The notes under the pieces are model-generated. The model did not search any database. It saw nothing but the letters and a program-made list of their open reading frames with translations, and was not told the origin of the DNA. Position numbers and translations under genes: made by a program. Positions 27,376-36,511 of a stretch of DNA of 64,000 nt are shown here, piece by piece (position 1 is the stretch's first letter; each line of letters starts with the position of its first letter). Source of the DNA: Alicycliphilus denitrificans K601 (GTDB lineage: Bacteria; Pseudomonadota; Gammaproteobacteria; Burkholderiales; Burkholderiaceae_C); assembly GCF_000204645.1 (NCBI RefSeq), contig NC_015422.1, positions 4,596,001 to 4,660,000 of the forward strand. Direction: 5' to 3'.

Positions 27376-28512
27376 ATGAACGCATTCACCCGCCACCTGG
27401 CCAACATCGCGCGCCTGGGCGTCAAGGAGCTGTGGAGCCTGTGGCGCGACCCGATGATGCTGGTGCTCATCGTCTACCTGTTCACGGTGGCCGTGTATTC
27501 GTCGGCGCGCGCCATTCCCGAGACGCTGCACATGGCCGCCATCGCCGTGGTGGACGAGGACCATTCCCCGCTGTCGCAGCGCATCATCGGCGACTTCTAC
27601 CCGCCGCTGTTCACCCGGCCGGCCGTGATCACGCGCGACGAGATGGACGCCGGCATGGACACCGGCGCCTACACCTTCGTGCTCAACATCCCGCCCGACT
27701 TCCAGCGCGACGTGCTGGCGGGGCGCGCACCCGCCGTGCAGCTGAACGTGGACGCCACGCGCATGAGCCAGGCCTTCAGCGGCAGTGGCTACATCCAGCA
27801 GATCGTGCTCGGCGAGGTGCAGGACTTCACGCGCCGCTACCGCGCGAGCACCACGCTGCCCGTGGACCTGAACGCGCGCATGCGCTTCAACCCGTCGCTG
27901 ACCCAGGCCTGGTTCGGCGGCGCCATGCAGTACGTCAACTACATCACCCTGGTGTCCATCCTGCTGACCGGCGCGGCACTGATCCGCGAGCGCGAGCACG
28001 GCACCATCGAGCACCTGCTGGTCATGCCCGTGACGCCCACCGAGATCATGCTCGGCAAGGTCTGGGCCATGGGCCTGGTGGTGCTGGTGGCGGCCGGGCT
28101 GTCGCTGGGCGTCATGCTGCGCGGCGTGCTGGGCATGCCCATCGAGGGCTCGGCGTCGCTGTTCCTGGCCGGCGTCGCGCTGCACCTGTTTGCCACCACG
28201 TCCATGGGCATCTTCCTGGCCACGGTGGCACGCACCATGCCGCAGTTCGGCCTGCTGGTGATGCTGACCATCCTGCCCATGCAGATGCTCTCGGGCGGCA
28301 GCACGCCGTTTGAATCCATGCCGCTGTTCGTGCAGCGCGTCATGCAGGTGGCGCCCACCACGCATTTCGTCGAACTCGCGCAGGCCATCCTGTACCGGGG
28401 CGCCGGCATCGACGTGGTGTACAAGCCCTTCCTGATCCTGGCGCTGATCGGCAGCGCGCTGTTCGCGCTCTCGCTCTCGCGCTTTCGCAAGACCATCAGC
28501 CAGATGGCCTGA
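27376..28512 (+). CDS. ABC-2 type permease (YhhJ-like)
   Basis: The 378-aa partner permease has one N-terminal helix (about 28-45), a large extracytoplasmic domain with NIPPDFQRDVLAGR, and helices from about 190 to 365. IREREHGTIEHLLVMPVTP is the ABC-2 permease motif. It follows the fused ABC protein by 4 bp and completes an outer membrane factor / adaptor / ABC / permease exporter. It probably forms a heterodimer with the permease half of the upstream protein. Confidence 0.9.
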   Translation: MNAFTRHLANIARLGVKELWSLWRDPMMLVLIVYLFTVAVYSSARAIPETLHMAAIAVVDEDHSPLSQRIIGDFYPPLFTRPAVITRDEMDAGMDTGAYTFVLNIPPDFQRDVLAGRAPAVQLNVDATRMSQAFSGSGYIQQIVLGEVQDFTRRYRASTTLPVDLNARMRFNPSLTQAWFGGAMQYVNYITLVSILLTGAALIREREHGTIEHLLVMPVTPTEIMLGKVWAMGLVVLVAAGLSLGVMLRGVLGMPIEGSASLFLAGVALHLFATTSMGIFLATVARTMPQFGLLVMLTILPMQMLSGGSTPFESMPLFVQRVMQVAPTTHFVELAQAILYRGAGIDVVYKPFLILALIGSALFALSLSRFRKTISQMA

Positions 28513-28589
28513 ATGATGATTTCGCCGCCGTGAAACAGCCGCCTGCCGCCCCGGCGCGGCCGCTTCACGCCAAACCCCCAAGGAGTTCC

Positions 28590-30029
28590 ATGCCGGATAC
28601 AGCACCATCATCCCTCACCGCCCCGCAAGACGAGCTCTCCATCGTGCGCAACCGCACCTTCGACGAGATCGCCATCGGCGACAGCGCCAGCATCGAGCGC
28701 ACGCTGACCCAGCAGGACATCCAGCTCTTCGCCCTGCTCTCGGGCGACGTGAACCCGCAGCACCTCGACGAGGACTTTGCCGCCTCCACGCGCTTTCATG
28801 GCGTGATTGCCCACGGCATGCTGGGCGGCGCGCTGATCTCGGCCGTGCTGGGCACGCGCCTGCCCGGTCCCGGCACCATCTACCTGGGGCAGACGCTGAA
28901 GTTCCTGGCCCCCGTGCGCGTGGGTGACCGGCTGCGCATCACCGTCGCCGTGCGCGCGCGTGACGAAGCCAAAAAACGCCTGACGCTGGCCTGCACCTGC
29001 ATCAACCAGGACGGCGCCACCGTCATCAGCGGCGACGCCGAGGTGGTTGCCCCCACCGAGCGCGTGGAGCGCGCACGCACCACCCTGCCCGAGGTGCGCC
29101 TGCGTGTGGGCCAGGACGGCGTGCAGCGTCTGCTGGAGCATGTGCGCACGCTGGGCACGCTGCGCACCGCCGTCGTCCACCCCTGCGACCCGCTGAGCCT
29201 GGGCGGCGCGCTGGACGCGCATGCCGCCGGCATCATCGACCCGGTGCTCGTGGCCCCGCGCGCACGCCTGATGGCCGTGGCCGAAAAGGCGGGCCTGGAC
29301 CTGAGCGGCATCGCCATCGAAGACGTGGCGCACAGCCACGCAGCCGCCGCGCGCGCCGTGGCCATGGTGCAGGAGGGCCAGGTGCAGGCACTCATGAAGG
29401 GCAGCCTGCACACCGACGAACTCATGGCCGCCGTGGTCGCCTCGCAGGGCGGCCTGCGCACCAAGCGGCGCGTGAGCCACTGCTTCGTGATGCAGACGCC
29501 CGCCTACCCGCGCCCCTTCATCATCACCGACGCGGCCATCAACATCGCACCCACGCTGGAGCAGAAGGCCGACATCGTGCGCAACGCCATCGACCTGGCG
29601 CATGCCATCGGCGTGGCCGAGCCGCGCGTGGCCATCCTGGCGGCGGTGGAGACCGTCAACGCCGGCATGCCCGCCACGCTGGACGCGGCCGCGCTGTGCA
29701 AGATGGCCGACCGCGGGCAGATCACGGGCGGCCTGCTGGACGGGCCGCTGGCGTTCGACAACGCCGTCTCGATCGCCGCCGCGCGCACCAAGGGCATCGT
29801 CTCCGAGGTGGCGGGCCGGGCCGACATCCTCGTGGTGCCGGACCTGGAGAGCGGCAACATGCTGGCCAAGCAGCTCGAATACCTGGGCGACGCGGCCAGC
29901 GCCGGCATCGTGCTCGGCGCGCGCGTGCCCATCGTGCTCACGAGCCGCGCCGACTCGCGCGAGACGCGCCTGGCCTCGTGCGCCATGGCGGTGCTGCTGG
30001 CGCACCACTACCAGGGAGCGCCGCTATGA
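28590..30029 (+). CDS. MaoC-like enoyl-CoA hydratase fused to phosphate acetyl/butyryltransferase
   Basis: The 479-aa protein begins at an ATG with AAGGAG. Residues about 15-150 form a hot-dog (R)-specific hydratase with the catalytic pair D53 and H58 in SGDVNPQHLDEDF, and IAHGML. Residues about 165-475 form a PTA/PTB domain (ALMKGSLHTDELM, FIITDAAINIAPTLEQK, LDGPLAFDNAVS, VVPDLESGNMLAKQLEYL). The fusion would hydrate enoyl-CoA and swap CoA for phosphate on an acyl group; the acyl phosphate would feed AckA, encoded directly downstream with a 4-bp overlap. This domain fusion is known in betaproteobacteria. Confidence 0.88.
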   Translation: MPDTAPSSLTAPQDELSIVRNRTFDEIAIGDSASIERTLTQQDIQLFALLSGDVNPQHLDEDFAASTRFHGVIAHGMLGGALISAVLGTRLPGPGTIYLGQTLKFLAPVRVGDRLRITVAVRARDEAKKRLTLACTCINQDGATVISGDAEVVAPTERVERARTTLPEVRLRVGQDGVQRLLEHVRTLGTLRTAVVHPCDPLSLGGALDAHAAGIIDPVLVAPRARLMAVAEKAGLDLSGIAIEDVAHSHAAAARAVAMVQEGQVQALMKGSLHTDELMAAVVASQGGLRTKRRVSHCFVMQTPAYPRPFIITDAAINIAPTLEQKADIVRNAIDLAHAIGVAEPRVAILAAVETVNAGMPATLDAAALCKMADRGQITGGLLDGPLAFDNAVSIAAARTKGIVSEVAGRADILVVPDLESGNMLAKQLEYLGDAASAGIVLGARVPIVLTSRADSRETRLASCAMAVLLAHHYQGAPL

Positions 30030-31216
30030 CCGACCTCGTCCTCGTGCTGAACTGCGGCTCGTCGAGCATCAAGTTCGCGCTGTTCGACGCCGGCGCGCGG
30101 CCGCTGCCGCGCCGGCCCCTGTGGAACGGCAAGGTGGACGGCATCACCGGCCCCGCGCCCACGTTCGGCGAGACCGGCGTGGCCCCCGGCCCGGTGGCGC
30201 TGGACGCGGCCCACCCCTACAGCGCCGCGCTGGAGCACATCCGCATGCGCGTGCGCGAGCGCATGGCCCGGGGCGGCCACCGCATCGCCGCCGTGGCGCA
30301 CCGCGTGGTGCACGGCGGCGCCAAGTACCAGGACCCGGTGCGCGTGGACGCGGCGGTGCTGGGCGACCTGCGCGGCTACATACCGCTCGCGCCGCTGCAC
30401 CAGCCGTTCGCGCTCGAAGCCATCGGCGCGCTGCTGCACAACATGCCGGATCTGCCGCAGGTGGCCTGCTTCGACACGGCCTTCCACCACACGCTGCCCG
30501 AGGTCGAGAAGATGCTGCCGCTGTCCTGGGACGCGTGGGAGCGCGGCCTGCGCCGCTACGGCTTTCACGGCCTGTCCTACGAGTTCATGTCGCTGGCCCT
30601 GGCCGAGCGCTACGGCGACACCGCGCGCGGGCGCACCATCGTCGCCCACCTGGGCAGCGGCGCCAGCCTGTGCGCCATGCAGGACCTCAAGAGCGTGGCC
30701 ACCAGCATGGGCTTTTCGGCCCTGGACGGCCTGATGATGGGCACGCGCTGCGGCGCGCTCGACCCCGGCGCGCTGCTGTACCTGATGGAGATCGAAAAGC
30801 TGTCGCTGCACGACGTGGGCCAGCTGCTCTACCACGGCAGCGGCCTGCTGGGCATGTCGGGCGTGTCGTCCGACCCGCGCGTGCTGCTCACGCAGGAAGA
30901 GGGCAATGCGCGCGTGCAGGCCGCGCTGGCGCTGTACGTGCGCCGCATCGTGCGCGAGATCGGCGCGCTCGTGGCCGTGCTCGGCGGCCTGGACATGCTG
31001 GTCTTCACCGCCGGCATCGGCGAGCACAATGCCGCCATCCGCGAGCGCGTCTGCGCGGGCCTGGCCTACCTGGGCGTGGCGCTGGACACCGAGGCCAACG
31101 CGCAGAGCGCCGATCTCATCTCCAGCCCGGCAAGCCGCATCCCCGTGGCCGTGGAGCGCACCAACGAGGAATGGGTGGCCGCCTGGCACACCACGCGCCT
31201 GCTGGGCGTGCATTGA
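30026..31216 (+). CDS. ackA: Acetate kinase
   Basis: The 396-aa ASKHA-fold kinase converts acetyl phosphate and ADP to acetate and ATP. Motifs: VLNCGSSSIKFALF at the N-terminus, VAHRVVHGGAKY, the catalytic region FDTAFHHTLP, HLGSGASLCA (nucleotide site) and FTAGIGEHNAAIRE. With the MaoC/Pta protein it gives substrate-level ATP formation from acyl-CoA, useful when respiration is limited. It is the last gene of the run that starts with phaC. Confidence 0.95.
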   Translation: MTDLVLVLNCGSSSIKFALFDAGARPLPRRPLWNGKVDGITGPAPTFGETGVAPGPVALDAAHPYSAALEHIRMRVRERMARGGHRIAAVAHRVVHGGAKYQDPVRVDAAVLGDLRGYIPLAPLHQPFALEAIGALLHNMPDLPQVACFDTAFHHTLPEVEKMLPLSWDAWERGLRRYGFHGLSYEFMSLALAERYGDTARGRTIVAHLGSGASLCAMQDLKSVATSMGFSALDGLMMGTRCGALDPGALLYLMEIEKLSLHDVGQLLYHGSGLLGMSGVSSDPRVLLTQEEGNARVQAALALYVRRIVREIGALVAVLGGLDMLVFTAGIGEHNAAIRERVCAGLAYLGVALDTEANAQSADLISSPASRIPVAVERTNEEWVAAWHTTRLLGVH

Positions 31217-31238
31217 GGCGCGGCCACCGTTTCCCGCC

Positions 31239-31258
31239 ATCCCCGCCCGGGCGGGGAT
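31239..31258. repeat. Perfect 20-bp palindrome after ackA
   Basis: ATCCCCGCCCGGGCGGGGAT is a perfect inverted repeat, with more GC-rich sequence around it and no T-run. It may be a REP-like element or an mRNA-stabilising end of the phaC...ackA transcript. Confidence 0.6.
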
Positions 31259-31293
31259 CCACGGCGCGCACGGCCCCCTCCTAAAATCGCGCG

Positions 31294-31821
31294 ATGTCCA
31301 ACGCCACCGACACAGCCCCACCGCGCCGCCCCGGCGTGCGCTTTCTGCTGGCCCACCCGGCCCATTTCCTGGCCCTGGGCTTTGGCAGCGGGCTGTCGCC
31401 CACCGCACCCGGCACGGTGGGCACGCTGTGGGGCTGGCTGGCCTTTCTGGTGCTGCCGCTGTGGCTCACGCCGCTGGGCCTGGGCCTGCTGATCGCGCTG
31501 GCGCTGCCCGTGGGCTGGTGGGCCTGCACCGTCACGGCGCGCCACATGGGCGTGGCCGACCCGGGCGCCATCGTCTGGGACGAGATCATCGCCATCTGGA
31601 TCGTGCTGTGGCTGGCCATGCCCATGGGCTTCTGGGGGCAGCTCGTCGCGTTTGCGCTGTTTCGCTACTTCGATGCCGCCAAACCCGGCCCCGTGGCCTG
31701 GGCGGACCAGCTGTTCAAGGGCTTTGGCTGGCGCGGGGGCTTCGGCATCCTGTTCGACGACCTGGTGGCCGCGTTCTGCACACTGCTGGTCATCGCGCTG
31801 TGGCGCCACTTCATCGGGTAG
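31294..31821 (+). CDS. pgpA: Phosphatidylglycerophosphatase A
   Basis: The 175-aa membrane protein removes phosphate from phosphatidylglycerophosphate in phosphatidylglycerol synthesis. GFGSGLSPTAPGTVGTLWGW is the family signature; VWDEIIAIWI and RYFDAAKPGPVAWAD follow, with about three to four helices. It lies 6 bp before pncC, the usual neighbour in betaproteobacteria. Sequence TAAAAT at 31281-31286 could be the -10 of this pair. Confidence 0.93.
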   Translation: MSNATDTAPPRRPGVRFLLAHPAHFLALGFGSGLSPTAPGTVGTLWGWLAFLVLPLWLTPLGLGLLIALALPVGWWACTVTARHMGVADPGAIVWDEIIAIWIVLWLAMPMGFWGQLVAFALFRYFDAAKPGPVAWADQLFKGFGWRGGFGILFDDLVAAFCTLLVIALWRHFIG

Positions 31822-31827
31822 CACACC

Positions 31828-32346
31828 ATGGCACTATCGAAAGATGAGCTACCAGCGCTTGATGGTCGGGCGCTGGAGGTCGATTTGGCATATATCTCCG
31901 GCACCCTGCTCGCGCGCGGCTGGATGCTGGCCACGGCCGAGAGCTGCACCGGCGGCATGATCGCCGCCGCCTGCACCGACCTCGCGGGGTCGAGCCAGTG
32001 GTTCGAGCGCGGCTTCGTCACCTACTCCAACGCCGCCAAGGTGCAATGCCTGGGCGTGCCCGCCGCGCTGATCGACCGGGACGGCGCGGTGAGCGAGAGC
32101 GTGGCGCGCGCCATGGCCCAGGGTGCCGTGCGGCACAGCGCGGCGCAGGTGGCCGTGGCGGTCACCGGCATCGCCGGGCCCACGGGCGGCACGCCTGGCA
32201 AGCCCGTGGGCACGGTGTGGTTCGGGTGGCACGTCGATGGCGCCACGCATGGCGAGATGCGGCGCTTCGACGGCGACCGCGCCGCCGTGCGCCGCGCCAC
32301 GGTGCGCCATGCGCTGGGGCGGCTGCGGGCGCTGCTGGGCGCGTAG
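31828..32346 (+). CDS. pncC: Nicotinamide-nucleotide amidohydrolase PncC (CinA C-terminal domain)
   Basis: The 172-aa stand-alone CinA_C domain hydrolyses nicotinamide mononucleotide to nicotinate mononucleotide in NAD recycling. Motifs: TAESCTGGMIAAACTDLAGSS, GFVTYSNAAK, VAVTGIAGPTGGTPGKPVGT. Residues about 3-21 are encoded by a copy of the dispersed repeat (31833-31892), which thus makes the N-terminus and leaves the start codon just outside it. The enzyme core begins at about residue 22. Confidence 0.92.
   Translation: MALSKDELPALDGRALEVDLAYISGTLLARGWMLATAESCTGGMIAAACTDLAGSSQWFERGFVTYSNAAKVQCLGVPAALIDRDGAVSESVARAMAQGAVRHSAAQVAVAVTGIAGPTGGTPGKPVGTVWFGWHVDGATHGEMRRFDGDRAAVRRATVRHALGRLRALLGA
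31833..31892 (+). repeat. Dispersed palindromic repeat, copy 5 (N-terminus of pncC)
   Basis: CTATCGAAAGATGAGCTACC, AGCGCTTGATGG and GGGCGCTGGAGG then GATTTGG align with copies 4 and 9. It is read in frame and starts 5 bases into the coding sequence. Confidence 0.72.
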
Positions 32347-32358
32347 CCGCCAGGCCCT

Positions 32359-33987
32359 TCACCGCGCCTGGAGGGCGGGCATGGCCGGCGCCGGCTCCCA
32401 TGCGGGCCGGGCGAGCTCCAGGGCGTGGGGCTGCTCCTCCTCCAGCCGGAACACCGAGATGGCCTGCACCTGCTCCTGGGCCTGGGCGCGCAGGCCTTCG
32501 GCCGCGGCCGACATCTCCTCCACGAGGGCGGCGTTGCGCTGGGTGCTCTCGTCCATGTGCTGCACGGCCATGCCGATCTGCGCCATGCCGACGCTTTGCT
32601 CGGCGCTGGAGTTGCTGATCTCCAGCATCAGCGGCGCGGCGCGGCTTATGGCGTCCACCGCCTCCTGGATCGTGGCGCCCGCGCGGTTGACCACGGCCGC
32701 GCCATCGGCGGCGCGGCCCACGCTCTCGTCGATGAGCTGCTTGATCTCGCGCGCGGCCTCGGCCGAGCGCCCGGCCAGCGCGCGCACCTCGCTGGCCACC
32801 ACGGCGAAGCCGCGCCCCTGGGAGCCCGCGCGCGCGGCCTCGACGGCGGCGTTCAGGGCGAGGATGTTGGTCTGGAACGCGATGCCGTCGATCAGCCCGA
32901 TGATGTCGGCCATCTTGCCCGCCGAGCTGTGGATGTCGTCCATGGTGCGCACCACCTGCGCCATCAGCTCGCCGCCCTGCGTGGCGGTGTCGCTGGCGCG
33001 CGCGACGATCTTCTGCGCCTCGCTCGCATTGGCGGCGCTGTGCTCCACCGAGGCCGTGAGCTGCTCCATGGCGGAGGCCTGCTCCTCCAGCGCGCCGGCC
33101 TGCGCGGTGGTGCGCTCCGCCAGGTCCTGGTTGCCCGCGGCGATCTGGACCGCCGCATTGGCCACGCTCTCGCTGCCGCTGCGGATGCCGCGCACCACCT
33201 GCGCCAGCTGCGCGCGCATCGCCGCCAGCGCCTGCAGCACCTGGGCCGTCTCGTCGCGCCCCCGCACCTCGATGGGGCGGCCCAGGTCCCCGCGCGCCAC
33301 GCACTGCGCGGCCTCGACCGCGCGCGCCAGCGAGCCGGTGATGCCGCGCACCAGGGCCACGCCGAACAGCAGCGCGAACAGCAGCCCGCCGCCGATGGCC
33401 CCCAGCGACAGCGCGCGGATGGCGGCGTAGCGGGCGTCGGCAGCCTCGTAGGCCATGCGGGCCTGATCGCGCTGAAAGCGCACCAGTGCGTCGATGCCGG
33501 CGCCCACGGGCCCGTAGAGCGGGCGCACGGCCTCCAGCACAACCTCTTGCGCCCGCTGCGGCTGCTGCGCGCGCAGGGCCTCGACCGCGGGCTTCAGTCC
33601 CTGCTGCACGAAGCGCTGGCGGTGCTGCGCGAAGTCCTGGGCCAGGCGCTTCTCCTCGCCGGCCAGCCCTTCGCGGTGGTCGGCCAGGTATTCGTCCCAG
33701 ATGCGGGTGATGGCGACGATGTTGGCGTCCACCTCGTCGGCGCTGGCGCGCATCTGCCCGGGCACGGGGGTCACCAGGGCGGCGGCGAGCGCCAGGCGGT
33801 TGCGTAGCAGCAGGGACTGGATCTGCCCCATCCGCGCCGTGGCCGCAAGGCGCTCTTCGTACAGGACCCGCATGTCCGCATTGGCCTGGGCGACACCCCA
33901 TTGCCCCAGCAGGCCTATGCCCAGGATCAGCAGCGACAGCGCGCCGGCCAGCAGGGATACACGGGTGGAAATCCTGAATCGATTCAT
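32359..33987 (-). CDS. Methyl-accepting chemotaxis protein (4HB sensor type)
   Basis: The 542-aa receptor has TM1 (about 10-30), a four-helix-bundle periplasmic domain (about 35-190; [20 protein letters not shown]), TM2 (about 192-212), HAMP (about 213-265) and a signalling domain with the hairpin tip [20 protein letters not shown]. The C-terminal tail is short and lacks a WxxF pentapeptide. AGAGG precedes ATG 33987, and the upstream GGDEF-EAL gene ends 2 bp before the start, so receptor and c-di-GMP protein form an operon. Both share the same 4HB-type sensor layout, suggesting related ligands (inference). Confidence 0.92.
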   Translation of the reverse strand: MNRFRISTRVSLLAGALSLLILGIGLLGQWGVAQANADMRVLYEERLAATARMGQIQSLLLRNRLALAAALVTPVPGQMRASADEVDANIVAITRIWDEYLADHREGLAGEEKRLAQDFAQHRQRFVQQGLKPAVEALRAQQPQRAQEVVLEAVRPLYGPVGAGIDALVRFQRDQARMAYEAADARYAAIRALSLGAIGGGLLFALLFGVALVRGITGSLARAVEAAQCVARGDLGRPIEVRGRDETAQVLQALAAMRAQLAQVVRGIRSGSESVANAAVQIAAGNQDLAERTTAQAGALEEQASAMEQLTASVEHSAANASEAQKIVARASDTATQGGELMAQVVRTMDDIHSSAGKMADIIGLIDGIAFQTNILALNAAVEAARAGSQGRGFAVVASEVRALAGRSAEAAREIKQLIDESVGRAADGAAVVNRAGATIQEAVDAISRAAPLMLEISNSSAEQSVGMAQIGMAVQHMDESTQRNAALVEEMSAAAEGLRAQAQEQVQAISVFRLEEEQPHALELARPAWEPAPAMPALQAR

Positions 33988-33989
33988 GT

Positions 33990-36230
33990 TTACCTCTGAA
34001 AAATCGGGGAAGCGGCCGGCGCGGGAGAGCCCCCGTGCTGGCCGAGCAGCCATGCCTCCAGCGCCGCCGCGGGCTGCGGCACGCCGAACAGATAGCCCTG
34101 GAATGCCGGGCACTGCAGCTGCGCGAGCACCGTGCGCTGCGCCTCGGTCTCCACGCCCTCGGCCACGACGTGAAGGCCCAGGGTGCGGGCCATGCCCACG
34201 ATGGTCTGCACGATGACCGCGTCGCTCGCGCGCGCGCCCATGTCCTGGATGAAGCTGCGGTCGATCTTGAGCTGGTGCAGCGGCAGGCGCTGCAGCTGCG
34301 ACAGGCAGGAGTAGCCCGTGCCGAAGTCGTCGAGCGCGAAGCGCACGCCCAGGCAGCGCAGCGCCTGCATCTTGCGCACCGTGTCGGCGATGTCGTGCAG
34401 CATCGCGCTCTCGGTCAGCTCCAGCACCAGCAGGTCGGCCCTGGCGCCGGTGCGCGCGAGCGCCGCATGCACCTGCTCCACGAAGCCCGGCTGCGCGAAC
34501 TGGCGCGCGCTCACGTTGACGGACACCGTCAGGGCGCGCGTATGGGGCTGGCCGGCCCAGGCCTGCAGCTGGGCGCAGGCCGTCTGCAGCACCCATTCGC
34601 CCAGCGTCAGGATCAGGTCCGAGGCCTCCGCGATGGGGATGAACTGCGCCGGCGACACCTGGCCGTGCAGCGGATGCCGCCAGCGCAGCAGCGCCTCCAC
34701 GCCCACGGGCTGGCGCAGCGCATCCACCTGCACCTGGTAGTGCAGCGCAAGCTGCCCGGCCCCGATGGCGCCGTGCAGGGCCGTCTCCAGCGCCGCGCGG
34801 GCCTCCAGCTGCGACTGCAGCACCGGGTCGAAGAAGCGATAGCCGTTGCGGCCCTCGCTCTTGGCCTGGTACATGGCCGTGTCGGCGCTCTTGAGCAGAT
34901 CCCTGGTGGAGCTCGCGCCCGGGCGGAACATGCAGACGCCCAGGCTGGCGCTGGTGTGCATGGGGCGCCCCGCCAGGTGGATGGGCGAGGTGATGGCGGC
35001 CAGCACCTGCTCGGCCAGCTCCCGCGCCTGGGCCTGGGCCCGCGCCTCGCCGGCATGCAGGTGCTGCGCGAGGACGACGAACTCGTCCCCGCCCAGGCGC
35101 GCCACCAGCCCCCGCCCCGCCACGGCGTCCGTCAGGCGCCGCGCGATCTGGCGCAGGTGCTTGTCGCCCTCCTCGTGGCCCAGCGTGTCGTTGATGACCT
35201 TGAAATGGTCCAGGTCCACCAGCAGCAGCGCGCCGTGGCCCGCCGAGCCGTCGCCATCCAGGGCCTGCTGCATGCGCTCGCGCAGCAGCACGCGGTTGGG
35301 CAGCTCGGTCAGCGCGTCGTAGTAGGCCAGCTTGTGGATGGCCTGCTCGCTCCGGCGCAGCCGGGCCTGCATGGAGCGCAGCGCCCGGAACACGTTGCTG
35401 ATCTCGTCGCTCCCCTGCACGGCGATGGCCGTGTCGAGCTGCCCGCCGGCGATGCGGTCGCAGACCGCGATGACCTCCCGCAGCGGCTCGGCGATGGAGC
35501 GGATCAGCAGCAGGCCCAGCCAGCTCAGCACCGCCATGGAGGCCAGCAAGGCCCCCAGGGCCAGCCAGCGCGTGTACTCGTAGCGGCGCACGCCCTCGCG
35601 GTAGGCCGCCTCGGCAAAGTCGAACTGCAGGCGGATCAGCGCCTCGATCTCGGGGTAGGCCTGCTCGTACAGCACCCGGGCGCTCTCGGCCAGCCGGCGC
35701 GTGTCCCGGTAGTCCAGCGCGCGCAGCGCCGCCACCGCAGGCATCAGGGCCTCGTCGAGGTAGCGCGCGCGGTGCCGGCCGAAGCGCTGCGCCAGCGCCA
35801 GCTCGTCGCCCTCGCGCGGCACCGACAGGTACTCCGCCCACAGCCGGTCTATGGCCCGCGCGTTGCGCTCGACCTGCAGCGCCGCCTGCCGCGCCGAGAC
35901 CGGGTCCAGCGCCGCCGCGGCGGACGCCGCCGCCGGCGCCAGGGCCAGCTGCAGGTACAGCTGGTTGGCCAGCATGAGCTGCGCGATCTGCGACAGCGTG
36001 CGCACGGGGGCCATGCGGTCCTCGTACACCACCCTCAGGCTTTCCTTGGATGCGGCCAGGCCCCGGATGCCGGCCGCCGCCAGCAGCCCGGCCACCATGA
36101 CCGCCAGGACCATCATGACCGCGAGCCGCGTGCCTATGCGCAGGCGCGAGAGCAGGCCCTGGAGCCCCGCGGCGCGCCACAGGCGCCGGATGGCCTTCGG
36201 TCCCTGGCGCCAGCCGGCGGCCGCCATCAT
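33990..36230 (-). CDS. 4HB-sensor GGDEF-EAL protein
   Basis: About 746 aa from ATG 36230; a GTG at 36332 would add 34 basic residues and ATG 36227 would remove one. Order: TM1 (about 35-55), four-helix-bundle periplasmic domain with [22 protein letters not shown]2, HAMP, GGDEF (intact [10 protein letters not shown]) and EAL ([29 protein letters not shown]). The inhibitory RxxD before GGDEF is missing, unlike the gene at 439-3267. Both enzymatic motifs look intact. It forms an operon with the chemoreceptor. A perfect FNR box lies about 270 bp upstream of the start. Confidence 0.9.
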   Translation of the reverse strand: MMAAAGWRQGPKAIRRLWRAAGLQGLLSRLRIGTRLAVMMVLAVMVAGLLAAAGIRGLAASKESLRVVYEDRMAPVRTLSQIAQLMLANQLYLQLALAPAAASAAAALDPVSARQAALQVERNARAIDRLWAEYLSVPREGDELALAQRFGRHRARYLDEALMPAVAALRALDYRDTRRLAESARVLYEQAYPEIEALIRLQFDFAEAAYREGVRRYEYTRWLALGALLASMAVLSWLGLLLIRSIAEPLREVIAVCDRIAGGQLDTAIAVQGSDEISNVFRALRSMQARLRRSEQAIHKLAYYDALTELPNRVLLRERMQQALDGDGSAGHGALLLVDLDHFKVINDTLGHEEGDKHLRQIARRLTDAVAGRGLVARLGGDEFVVLAQHLHAGEARAQAQARELAEQVLAAITSPIHLAGRPMHTSASLGVCMFRPGASSTRDLLKSADTAMYQAKSEGRNGYRFFDPVLQSQLEARAALETALHGAIGAGQLALHYQVQVDALRQPVGVEALLRWRHPLHGQVSPAQFIPIAEASDLILTLGEWVLQTACAQLQAWAGQPHTRALTVSVNVSARQFAQPGFVEQVHAALARTGARADLLVLELTESAMLHDIADTVRKMQALRCLGVRFALDDFGTGYSCLSQLQRLPLHQLKIDRSFIQDMGARASDAVIVQTIVGMARTLGLHVVAEGVETEAQRTVLAQLQCPAFQGYLFGVPQPAAALEAWLLGQHGGSPAPAASPIFQR

Positions 36231-36433
36231 GCGGCGGCCCCCGCGCCTCGCACGGGCAGGCACGCGCGCCGCCGTGCGCGGGCGCGCACGGCCATCGATC
36301 TGCAGAACCGGGGAATACCCACCATGAAACACATACCTTGCTGGCAGCAGGCTCGTCCACGTTGCGGGCGAGCGCCGGAGAAGGCGTGTTCAGGGCCTGG
36401 GGAAAGCGCGGCGCGGCGGGGCAGGGCCGCGCG

Positions 36434-36499
36434 AATAAATAGGTATTTTTTGTTCAGTGGCCCCTGCGCCACATCGGTGCAAATACTTATCTATTTGTT
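36434..36499. repeat. AT-rich inverted repeat around a GC hairpin
   Basis: AATAAATAGGTATTT and AAATACTTATCTATTTGTT are imperfect inverted arms around GTGGCCCCTGCGCCAC, itself a small hairpin. It lies in the 277-bp gap between the response regulator and the GGDEF-EAL gene, where no coding sequence is seen. It may be a terminator for the regulator gene or a promoter-region structure. Confidence 0.45.
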
Positions 36500-36511
36500 G
36501 ATTTACATCAA
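36498..36511 (-). promoter_or_regulatory. FNR/Anr box upstream of the GGDEF-EAL/MCP operon
   Basis: TTGATTTACATCAA is an exact match to the FNR consensus half-sites TTGAT-N4-ATCAA. It overlaps the end of the response regulator gene. On the minus strand TAAGTAT lies close downstream; if that is the -10, FNR would overlap the promoter and repress, otherwise activation from about -41.5 is possible. Confidence 0.6.

Noticed and set aside
23847..27470. 1207-codon open frame on the minus strand opposite the exporter genes
   Set aside because: Low-complexity His/Arg/Gln/Ala composition; the plus strand has clear HlyD and ABC motifs throughout.
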